DNA of 64,000 nt, from positions 6,057,501 through 6,121,500 of the forward strand of contig NC_092617.1 of the NCBI RefSeq assembly GCF_047663525.1, written 5' to 3'. This document shows positions 12,801-24,800 of the stretch, in pieces; positions within the stretch are counted from its first letter, which is position 1, and the number at the start of each line of letters is the position of its first letter. The position numbers and the translations under genes were made by a program. The notes below the pieces were generated by a model that saw only the letters and a list, made by a program, of their open reading frames with translations, did no database searches and was not told the DNA's origin. The DNA is from Anas platyrhynchos. Lineage: Eukaryota > Chordata > Aves > Anseriformes > Anatidae.

Positions 12801-15800
12801 ACCCCACAGATCCTCGGGACCCCAAAACCTCACTTATGGGGCACGCCACGGACTCCAGGACCCCCCAAACCTTACTTAGGGGGCACCCCACAGATCTCCA
12901 GCCCCCCAACCGCCACTTATGGGGCACGCCACGGACTCCAGGACCCCCAAATCCTACTTGTGGGGCACCCCATAGATCCTCGGGACCCCCGGCTGCTACT
13001 TAGGGGGCACCCCACAGATCTCCAGCCCCCCAACCGCCACTTAGGGGGCACCCCACGGACTCCGGGACCCCAAAAGCTCACTTATGGGGCACCCCACGGA
13101 CTCGAGGACCCCCCAATGTCACTTATGGGGCACCCCACGGAACCTCAGGACCCCCAAGTGCCACTTGTGGGGCACCCCACGGATGCTCAGGACCCCCCCA
13201 AATCCCACTTGTGGGGCACCCCACGGACCTCCCGGCTCGCTGGCGCCACTTGGGGGGCGCCCCATAGATCCTCAGGACCCCCAAGTACCACTTATGGGGC
13301 GCCCCATAGATCCCAGGATTCCCCCTATTCCACTTATGGGGCGCCCCACAGATCCTAGGACCCCCAAGTGCCACTTATGGGGCGCCCCATGGATCCCAGG
13401 ACCCCCCTGTTCTACTTATGGGGCGCCCCATAGATCCTCTGGGCCCCATAGCGTTACTTATGGGGCGCCCCACGGATTTTGGAGCCCCTTAGCCTTACTT
13501 ATGGGGCACCCCATAGATCCTCTGAGCCCCATAGCCTCACTTATGGGGCGCCACGTAGCTCCCAGGACCCCCAAGTGCCACTTATGGGGCGCCCCATAGA
13601 TTTCAGAGCCCCATAGCCTCACTTATGGGGCGCCCCACAGATCCTAGGACCCCCAAGTACCACTTATGGGGCACCCCATAGATCTTTTGGGCCCCGTAGC
13701 CTCACTTATGGGGCACCCCATAGATCTTTTGGGCCCCATAGCCTTACTTATGGGGCGCCCCACACATTCCGGAGCCCCATAACTCTACTTAGGGGGCACC
13801 CCATAGATTCTCTGAGCCCCGTAGCCTCACTTATGGGGCGCCCCATAGATCTCACAGCCCCATAGACGCCACTTATGGGGCGCCCCATAGCTTCCACCCC
13901 CCCCAATTCCCACTTATGGGGCGCCCCACACCCCCTCCCCCCACCCCGCCCCACACTTATGGGGCGCCCCACACCCCGTGGCCCCGCCCCCTCCCCCCCC
14001 CCTTCCTGATACCACCCCATGGGGGGGAGGGGAGGGGAGGGGAGGGGGCGGGGCCAAGCTGCTGAAGGGGGCGTGGCCTAACCCCAAGCCACGCCCCCTG
14101 GTGGTGACTCCGCCCCCTTCCGGACCCCCCCCCCACCCCCCCCAGGCCCAGCCCAAGGCCTTCAAGAGGAAGATCGCCCTGCTGGGTGAGAGGGGGCGGG
14201 GCCTAGGGGAGGGGGCGGGGCTTAGGGGAGGGGGCGGGGCCTCGGGGGAGGGCGTGGCCAGGGAGGGGGCGGGGCTAAAAGGGGCTGGGAGGGGGTAAAA
14301 GGGGAGGGGAGGGGGCGGGGCTTAAGGAAAGGGGGTGGGGCTTAAGGGGAGGGGGCGTGGCCTAAAGGAGGGGGTGGGGCTTAAGGGAGGGGGCGGGGTT
14401 TGGGGGGTGGGCGGGGCTTGGTATGCAAATTAGGTGATATAAAAGGAAATGGGAAGGGTTTTGGGGGCGGGGCTTAAAGGGAAGGGGTGGGGCTTAAGGG
14501 AGGGGGCGTGGCCTAAAGGAGGGGGCGTGGCTTAATGCATAGGGGTGGGGTTTGGGGGTGGGCGTGGCTTGATATGCAAATTAGATGACGTCATCGCAGT
14601 GCCGGGTGACTATAGGGGAGGGGAGGGGGCGGGGCTTGTTCTAACCCAGGGGGCGTGGCCACAGCCCTGACCCCGCCCCCCCGCTGTGTCCCCACCAATG
14701 GCAGCCAAGGGGGCGGGGCCGGAGGCGGCGGAGGCGGGGCCAGCGGCGGGGGCGGGGCGGAAGCGGCGCTGGGGGGCGAGCACGGCCGGGGGGGCGCGGA
14801 GACCCTGCATCAGCATCAGCACCGAGTCACTCAAGGTCAGCCAAAATCCGCCTTTTTTGACCCAAAATGCACACGGCGCAAACCCGGGGGGGGCAAAGGC
14901 AAAAAATTGGGGACAAAAAGGGTCCGAATCTGCCCCAAAATGGCCCAAAATAGCTCCAAATTGACCCAAAAGAGGCCAAATCCTATAAATTGGTGTCAAA
15001 TTGGACCCAAAATGGCCCGAAATAGACCCAAAATGCACCCAAATCATCCCAAGGAGGTCAAATACCAAAAATTGGACCCAAATTGGACCTAAATTGGTCA
15101 TAAATTGGCCCAAAATGGACCCAAAACGGACCCAAAGACGCAAAATCCTATAAATTGGTCTCGAATTGGACCCAAATTGGCCCGAAATAGACCCAAATTG
15201 GACCCAAGTGATCACAAAGAATTCAAGTTTCAAAAATTGGACCCAAATTTGACCCAAATCTGCCCCAAAATGGCCCAAAATGGACCCAAAATGGACCCAA
15301 AGACAGCAAATCCTATAAATGGGTCCCATGTTGGACCCAAATCGGCCCAAAATCGACCCAAATTGGATCCAAATGACCCTAAAGAGAGCAAATACCAAAA
15401 ATTTGACCCAAATGGGACCCAAATGTGCCCCAAATTGGCCTAAATATGGCCAAAATTGGCCCCAAAGACACAAAATTCTATAAATTGGTCTCGAATTGGA
15501 CCCAAATTGGCCCGAAATAGACCCAAAATTCACCCAGTTGATCCCAAAGAGGTCAAGTACAAAAAATTGGACCCGAATTGGACCCAAATCTGCCCCAAAA
15601 TAACCCAAAATGGACCCAAAATAGACCCAAAAGACACCAAATCCTATAAATTGGTGTCAAATCGGACCCAAATTGGCCCGAAATAGACCCAAAATGCACC
15701 CAAATGATCCCAAAGAGATAAAATACCAAAAATTGGACACAAAAAGGGCTCAAATCTGCCCCAAAATGACCCAAATTGGCCCTAAATTGGCCCCAAAGAC

Positions 15801-18800
15801 ACCAAATCCTAGAAATTGGTCTTGAATTGGACCCAAAATGGCCCGAAATAGACCCAAAATTGACCCAAATCATCCCAAAGAGGTCAAGTACAAAAAATTG
15901 GACCCGAATTGGACCCAAATCTGCCCCAAATTGACCCAAATTCACCCTAAATTGGCCCGAAAGAGAGCAAATCCTATAAATTGGTCTCAAATTGGACCCA
16001 AATTGGCCCAAAATAGACCCAAAATGCACCCAAATGATCCCAAAGAGATAAAATACCAAAAATTGGACACAAACTGGGTCTGATTCTGCCCTAAATCGGC
16101 CCAAAATGGCTCTAAATTGACCCAAAAGAGGCCAAATCCTATAAATTGGTGTCAAATCGGACCCAAATTGGCCCGAAATAGACCCAAAATGCACCCAAAT
16201 GATCCCAAAGAGGTCAAGTACAAAAAATTGGACCCGAATTGGATCCAAATCTGCCCCAAAATGGCCCAAAAGGGACCCAAAATGGACCCAAAAGACACCA
16301 AATCCTATAAATTGGTGTCAAATTGGACCCAAATTGGCCCTAAATAGACCCAAAATGCACCCAAATCATCCCAAAGAGATAAAATACCAAAAATTGGACA
16401 CAAAAAGGGCTCAAATCTGCCCCAAAATGACCCAAAAGGGACACAAAGTGGACCCAAAGAGGCAAAATCCTAGAAATTGAGCCCATGTTGGACCCAAATT
16501 GGCCCGAAATAGACCCAAATTGGAGACAAATGTTCCCAAAAAAGATAAATTTCAAAAATTGGATCCAAAACAGATCCAAATCTGCCACAAAATGACCCAA
16601 ATCCTAAATCTCTGACCCAAATCCCCCCAAATCGCCCCAAAACGACCCCAAATCCCCCCCAAAATCCCCAAATCCTCCAAATTCACCCCAAATCCCCTCA
16701 AATTCCCCCCAAACCCCCAAATCCTCCAAATTGCCCCCAAATGACCCCAAATCCTACAAATTCACCCTAAATCCCTTGAATTCCCCCAAAACGACCCCAA
16801 AAGCCCCAAATCCTCCAAATAGACCCAAAACCCATCTAAATTGCCCCAAAACAATCCCAACCCCCCCAAAATCTCCAAATCCTATAAATTCACCCCAAAT
16901 TCTCCAAATTGACCCCAAATCCCCCCAAATTGCCCCAAAATGGTCCTAAATCCACCCCAAAGGCCCCAAATCCTTAAAATTTACCCCAAATTTCCCGAAA
17001 TTCCCCCAAAATGACCCCAAAAGCCCCAAATCCTCCAAATTCACCCCAAATCCCCCAAACCCCCCCCCAAACCCCCCCAAATCCCCCCCTCACCCCCTCC
17101 CCTCCCCCTCGGGCCTCTCCTCCTATTTCCAATTTTCCCAAATCCGCATTTTTCACCCCAAACAGGGCCTGATCCCGGCGCGCCCCCCCCTCCCCCAGGA
17201 GGCGGTGGTGGAGCTCCTCCAAATTCACCCCAAATCCCCCAAATTCCCCCAAAATGACCCCAAATCCCTCAAATTCACCCCCTTAGGCTCCTTGTCATAT
17301 TTCCAATTTGCCCAAAATCGCCGTTTTTCACCCCAAACTCCCCAAATCCCCCCATACCCCCCCAAACCCCCCAAACCCCCCCCAAAACCCCCCCAAATCC
17401 CCCCCCCACCCCTTCCCCTCCCCCTTGGGCTCCCCGCCCTATTTCCAATTTTCCCAAAATCACCGTTTTTCACCCCAAATCCCCCAAATCCCCCAAAACC
17501 CCCCAAAAACCCCCAACCCCCCCCCAAATCCCCCCAAAACCCGCCCCAAATCCCCTCCTCGCCCCCTTAGGCTCCTAGTCGTATTTCGGATTTTCCCAAA
17601 ATCGCCGTTTTTCACCCCAAACTCCCCAAACCCCCCCAAACCCCCCCAAAATCCCCCTAAAACCCCCCAAACCCCCCCCAAATCCCCCCCTCCCCCCCTC
17701 CCCGCCCCCTTGGGCTCCCCGCCCTATTTCCAATTTTCCCAAAATCGCCGTTTTTCACCCCAAACTCCCCAAACCCCCCTAAAATCCCCCTAAAACCCCC
17801 CAAACCCCCCCCAAATCCCCCCCTGAGCCCCTCCCCACCCCTTAGGCTCCTTGTCGTATTTCGGATTTTCCCAAAATCTGCGTTTTTCACCCCAAACTCC
17901 CAAATCCCCCCAAACCCCCCTAAAATCCCCCTAAAACCCCCCAAAACCCCCCAACCCCCCCCCCTCACCCCTTCCCCTCCCCCTTAGGCCCTTGTCGTAT
18001 TTCCAATTTTCCCAAAATCTGCGTTTTTCACCCCAAACTCCCCACATCCCCCAAAACCCCCCAAACCCCCCCCAAACCCCCCCCAAATCCCCCCAAAACT
18101 GCCCCAAATCCCCTCCTCGCCCCCTTAGGCTCCCAGTCATATTTCCAATTTGCCCAAAATCGTCGTTTTTCCCCCCAAAAGGGCCTGATCCCGGCGCGCC
18201 CCCCCCCCCAGGAGGCGGTGGTGGAGCTGCACCCCCCGGGGGACATTTCGGAGGAGGACGAAGGGGGCGGGGCCTCGGCCGTGACGTCACCGGGGGCGGA
18301 GCCTCAAGCCCCGCCCCCCCTGAAGATCTGCCGCACCGTCACCCAGGTGAAAAAGCCCCAAAATCGCCGGATTTTACCCCAAAATCCACCCCCCCCCCCC
18401 TTTAACCCTGCCCCTCCCCCCCCCCCCAGGTGGTGCCGGAGAACGGGCGGGGGGGGGAGGGGGAGGAGGGAGGGGGCGGGGCCAACCCCGAGCCCCGCCC
18501 CCCGGCCCCGCCCCCCGCCGCCCTTGGCCACGCCCCCCTCGGCGCTGGCTCCGCCCCTCCCGGCCCCGGCCACGCCCCCCCCGCCGCTGGGGGCCCCTCC
18601 CTGCAGGGAGAGGAGCAGCAGAAGGGTAACTGGGGGGGACTGGGATATACTGGGAGGGACTGGGATATACTGGGATATACTGGGAGGGACTGGGAGGGGG
18701 TTGGGGGGGAACTGAGGGGGACTGGGAGGGACTGGGAGGGGGTTGGGGGGGGTACTGGGATATACTGGGAGGGACTGGGAGGGGACTGGGGCGGACTGGG

Positions 18801-21800
18801 AGGGACTGGGAGGGACTGGGATATACTGGGAGGGGGTTGGGGGGGACTGGGAGGGGCTGGGGGGGACTGGGAGGGGCTGGGGGGGGTTGGGGGGGTACTG
18901 GGAGGGACTGGGAGGGGACTGGGAGGGACTGGGGGATACTGGGATATACTGGGAGGGACTGGGCAGGGATTGGAGGGATACTGGGAGGGACTGGGAGGGA
19001 CTGGGGGGGGATTGGGGGGGTACTGGGATATACTGGGAGGGGACTGGGGGATGCTGGGAGGGGATTGGGGGGTACTGGGATATACTGGGAGGGACTGGGA
19101 CTTACTGGGAGGGGGTTGGGGATACTGGGAGGGTGCTGGGGTTATACTGGCTCATACTGCTTTATACTGGGATGGACTGGGAGGGGTTCTGGGGGTGCTG
19201 GGAAAGGATTTGGGGGTACTGGGAGGGTGCCGGGGTTATACTGGTCTATACTGGGAAGGGTTCTGGGGGTCCTGGGGGACAATCTGGGGGTCCTGGGAGG
19301 GCATTTGGGGACTACTGGGAGCTACTGGGACTTATTGGGAGGGGGTTTGGGGATACTGGGAGCGTGCTGGGGTTATACTGGTGCATACTGGTCTATACTG
19401 GTTTATACTGGGATCAACTGTGAGGGGATATGGGGGTCCTGGGGGAGAATTTGGGGGTGCTGGGAAGAGATTTGGGGCTACTGGGAGGGGTTTGGGGATA
19501 CTGGGAGGGTGCCGGGGTTATACTGGTTCATACTGGTTTATACTGGTTTATACTGGAAGGGATATGGGGGTCCTGGGGGAGGATTTGAGGGTCCTGGGAG
19601 GGCATTTGGGGGTCCTGGAGCTACTGGGAGGGGTTTGGGGATACTGGGAGGGTGCTGGGGTTATACTGGTCCATACTGGTTTATACTGGTCCATACTGGT
19701 TTATACTGGTTTATACTGGGAATGGATCTGGGGGTCCTGGGGGAGAATTTGGGGGTCCTGGGAGGGCATTTGGGGATACTGGGAGGGTGCTGGGGTTATA
19801 CTGGTCCATATTGGTCCATACTGGTTTATACTGGTTTATACTGGTTTATACTGGGAATGGATCTGGGGGTCCTGGGAGGGGATTTGGGGGTCCTGGGAAT
19901 GGAATTGGGGTCACTGGGAGCTACTGGGCCTTACTGGTGGGGGCTTTTTGGGCTGTGTGCGGGGCCGTGGCCCCTCCCAGTCCCCTCCCAGTCCCATACT
20001 GGTTTATACTGGTCCTTACTGGTTTATACTGGTCCCGCAGGCCGGCGCTCGGTGTCGCAGCAGCGGCGGGGGGCGGGGGTGACGGTGACGATCGACGACC
20101 CCGTGCGCCCCGCCCCCGGCCCCTCCCCCCCCGCGCCCGCCCCACCCCCATCCTGCACCTCTGCAACCTGGTGAGGGGCGGGGCTTAAAGGGGAGGGGGC
20201 GGGGCTTAAAGGGGGCGGGGCTTGAGGGGGGAGGGGCTAAAGGGGAGGGGGAGTGGCCTAAGGGGCTTGGGGTCAGGTAAGGGTTAAGGGGAGGGGCGTG
20301 GCCTAAGGGAGGTGGGCGGGGCTTAAAGGAGGGGGCGTGGCCTAAAGGGGCGGGGTTAGAGGGGGAGGGGGCGGGGCTTAAAGAAGGGGGAGGGGCCTAA
20401 AGGGAGGGGGGTGGGGCTAAAGGGGGTAAAGGGGGGGCTGGAAACGGATTAAATTTGGGGGAATTTGGGGGTTTTGGGGTTTTTGGGTCTGGGGAGTGCA
20501 AAAATGGGGAGTTTTGGGTGCTGGGACCCATAAAATGGGGGTTTGGGGGTTTTGGGGGTTTTTAGACTCCGAAAATGGGGATTTTGGGGTCTTTGGAGTC
20601 CAAAAATGAGGGATTTTGGGGTTTTTGGATCCCAAAATGGGGATTTTGGGGTCTGCAACCCCCCAAATGGGGTCTGGGGGGTCTTGAAACCCCTAAAATT
20701 GGGGCTTTTGGGGGGTTTTTGGTGTCTCGGGACTCCAAAAATGGAGATTTTTGAGTCTTGGGAGCCCAAAAATGTGGGATTTGGTTTTCTTTTTGTGTTT
20801 TTAGACTCCAAAAATGTGGATTTTGGGGGCTTGGAGCCCCTAAAATGAGGGATTTGGGGTTTTTTTGGATCCCAAAATGGGGATTTTGGGGTCTTGAAGG
20901 CCCTAAAGTGGGGAGTTTTGGGTCTGGAACTCCTAAAATTGGGGCTTTTGGGGGGCTTTTGGTGTCCTGTGACTCCAAAAATGGGGATTTTTGAGTCTTG
21001 GGAGTCTAAAAATGAGGAATTTGGGGGTTTTTGGATCCAAAAATGGGGATTTTGGGTCTGGAACCCCTAAAATGGGGGCTTTTGGGGTCTGGGGACTCCA
21101 AAAATGGGGATTTTGGGGTCCAAAACGGAGGGATTTGGGTTTTTTTGTGGGTTTTTAGACTCTGAAAAATGGGATTTTTGGGTCTTTAAGCCCCTAAAAT
21201 GGGGATTTTTGGGTCTTGAAACCCTTAAATTGGGGTTTTGGGGTCTTGAAACCCCTAAAATTGGGGCTTTTGGGGGATTTAGGGTCTTGGGACTCCAAAA
21301 ATGAGGGATTTGGGTTTTTTTGGATCCAAAAATGGGGGTTTTGGGGTCTTGAAGCTCCTAAAATTGGGGCTTTTGGGGGTTTTTTCGTGTCTGGGGACTC
21401 CAAAAATGGGGACTTTTGAGTCTTGGGAGTCCAAAAATGAGGAATTTGGGTTTTTCTGTGGGTTTTTAGTCTCTGAAAAATTGGATTTTTGGGTTTTGAG
21501 GCCCCTAAAATGGGGATTTTTGGGTCTGGACCCCCTAAAACGGGGCGTGGGGGTGCGGGAACCTCCCCTGATGATGTCTGGGGGGTTTGGGGGTGATTTT
21601 TGGGTGTAAAACCCCCCAAAATGGTGCCTTTTCCCCCCCCCAGGTGCGGCCGTTCACGCTGGGGCAGCTGAAGGAGCTGCTGGGCCGTACTGGGACCCTG
21701 CGGGAGGACGGCTTCTGGATCGACAGGATCAAATCCCACTGCTACGTCACGGTCAGCCCAAATTTGGGGTTTTTGGGGTCCTTATGGGGTCACTGGGGTC

Positions 21801-24800
21801 ATGTGGGGTCATATTGGGGTCCTATGGGGTCATATCGGGTCATTTGGGGTCATTTTGGGGGCTTCTGGATCGACAGGATCAAATCCCACTGCTACGTCAC
21901 GGTCAGCCCAAATTTGGGGTTTTGGGGTCCTTATGGGGTCACTGGGGTCATGTGGGGTCATATTGGGGTCCTATGGGGTCATATCGGGTCATTTGGGGTC
22001 ATTTTGGGGGCTTCTGGATCGACAGGATCAAATCCCACTGCTACGTCACGGTCAGCCCAAATTTGGGGTTTTTGGGGTCCTTATGGGGTCACTGGGGTCA
22101 TGTGGGGTCATATTGGGGTCCTATGGGGTCATATCGGGTCATTTGGGGTCATTTTGGGGGCTTCTGGATTGACAGGATCAAATCCCATTGTTATGTCTTA
22201 GTCAGCCCAAATTTGGGGTCCTTATGGGGTTATTGGGGTCCCTATGGGGTCATAGGGGTCATCTGGGGTCATATCAGGTCATTATGGGGTCATACGGGGT
22301 CATTCTGGGGTCATTATGGGGCCATTTGGGGTCATTTTGGGGGCTTCTGGATCGACAGGATCAAATCCCACTGCTACGTCACGGTCAGCCCAAATTTGGG
22401 GTTTTTGGGGTCCTTATGGGGTCACTGGGGTCATGTGGGGTCATATTGGGGTCCTATGGGGTCATATGGGGTCATTTTGGGGCCATTTGGGGTCATTTTG
22501 GGGGCTTCTGGATCGACAGGATCAAATCCCATTGTTATGTCACTGTAAGGCCAAATTTGGGGTTTTTGGGGTCCTTATGGGGTCACTGGGGTCATGTGGG
22601 GTCATGTGGGGTCATGTGGGGTCATTTGGGGTCATTCTGGGCAGGTCACTGGGGTCCTTATGGGGTCTATGGGCTGTTTATGGTGTTTTTGGGGTGCAGG
22701 TGCTGTTTTGGGGTGTTTTGGGGGTTCTGACACTGTTTCTGGGGTGTTTTTGGGGTGCTGATGCTGTTTTTGGGGCATTTTGGGGGTATTTATGTTGTTT
22801 CTGGGGTATTTTTGGTGTTTCTGGGGTGTTTTTGTGGTGTTTATGCTGTTTTTGGGGTGTTTGTGGGGTTTTGATGCTGTTTTGGGGGTGTTTTCGGGTA
22901 TTGATGTTGTTTTTGGGGTGTTTTTGGGGTGTTTTTGGGGTGTTTTTGGGGTGTTTTGGGGTGTTTTGTGGTTCTGATGCTGTTTTTGGAGTGTTTCCGG
23001 CTGTTTTTGGGGGTATTGATGCTGTTTTTGGGGTGTTTTTGGGTGTTTTGGGGGTGTTTTGGGGGTATTGATGTTGTTTTTGGGGTGTTTTTGGGGTTCT
23101 GACTGTTTTGGGGTGTTTTGGGTATTGATGTTGTTTTTTGGGGTGTTATGGGGTATTTTGGGGGTTCTGACTCTGTTTCGGGGTGGTTTTGGGGTGTTTT
23201 GGGGTGTTATGGGGTATTTTGGGGGTATTGATGTTGTTTTCAGGCTATTTTTGGGGTTCTGACTCTGTTTCTGGGCTGTTTTTGGGGTATTGATGTTGTT
23301 TTCGGGGTGTTTTTGGGGTATTTTGGGGTACTGATGTTGTTTTTGGGGTGTATTTGGGTTATTTTGGGGGTTCTGACTCTGTTTCTGGGCTGTTTTTGGG
23401 GTGTTTTTGGGGTATTTATGGTGTTTCTGGGTTATTTTGGGGTTCTGACCCTGTTTTGGGGTGTTTTTGGGCTGTTTTGGGGTATTGATGTTGTTTTTAG
23501 GGTTATTTTGGGATGTTTTGGGGTACTGATGTTGTTTTGGGGGTGTATTTGGGTTATTTTGGGGGTTCTGACCCTGTTTTTGGGCTGTTTTGGGGGTGTC
23601 CCCGCAGTACTCGTCGGTGGAGGAGGCGCTGGCCACGCGCAACGCCCTGCACGGGGTGAAGTGGCCCCAGTCCAACCCCAAGCTGCTGCGGCCGACTTCG
23701 CCGAGCAGGACGAGGTGGGGGGCTGGGGGGGCTGGGGGGGGGGTCATGGGGTGGTATGGGGGGATTTTGGGGGGTTATGGGGGGATTTGGGGGGATTTGG
23801 GGTGGGTATGGGGGGGTTATGGGGGGATTTGGGGGGGTTATGGGGGGATTTGGGGGGTTATGGGGGGGTTATGGGGGGTATGGGGTCGGGGGGCTATGGG
23901 GTGGGCTTGTGGGGTGGGTGTGGGGTCTCTATGGGAGGGGATATGGGGGGATTTGGGGGGATTTGGGGGATTTTGGGGGGATTTGGGGTGGTTGTGGGGC
24001 TCTATGGGGCGCTGTGGGGCTTTTTGGGGTCCCTCTGGGGTCCCCATGGGCCGCGTCCCCCCCTAACCCCCCCCTTTCCCCTCCCCCCCCCAGCTGGATT
24101 TCCACCGGGGCCTCCCCTCGGACACCTCGTGGGCGGGGCCAGGGGCCGGAAGCTCCGCCCCCTCCCCCCACCCCCACCCCCCCTCCTCCTCCTCCCACCT
24201 GGGGGCGGGGCCTGGGGGCGGGGGGGCGGGGCTTGTCCCGGGGGGGGCGGGGCTGAGGGCGGAGCGGGAGCGGGCCCAGGCCCGGCGGGAGCGGGCGCGG
24301 GGGGAGCGGGAGTGGGACCGGGACAAGGCCCCGCCCCCCAGGTCCCCAAGCCCCGCCCCCGAGGCCTCAGGCCACGCCCACCACCACGGAGGCTCCGCCC
24401 ACTCCGGAGGAGGGGGAGGGGCTGCAGGAGGGGGAGGGGCCAGGCCACGCCCACAGCGAGGAGGGGGCGGGGACAGGGACAGGGAAAGGCCCCGCCCACG
24501 GGAGGGGAGGGGCGAGAAGAGAGGTGAGGGGGAGGGGCTAAGGGGAGGGGGAGGGCTAAAAGGGGAGGGGGCGGGGCTTAAGGGGAGGGGGAGGGGCTTA
24601 AGGGGGAGGGGCTTAAAGTGGGAGGGGCTAAATGGGGGGGGAGGGGCTTAAGGGGGCTTGGGGTGGGGCTTAGGGGAAAGGGGAGGGGCTTAAAGGGAGG
24701 GGGTGGGGCTGAATGGGGGCTTGGGGGCGGGGCTTATGGGAGGGGGAGGGGCTTAAGGGGAAGGGGTGGGGCTAAGGGGGGAGGGGGTGGGGCTTAAAGG

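Noticed and set aside
22632-23747. Antisense frame of about 370 codons, Asn/Thr/Pro/Lys-rich
   Set aside because: Complement of the GTTTTTGGGGTGTTTTTGGG intronic repeat.
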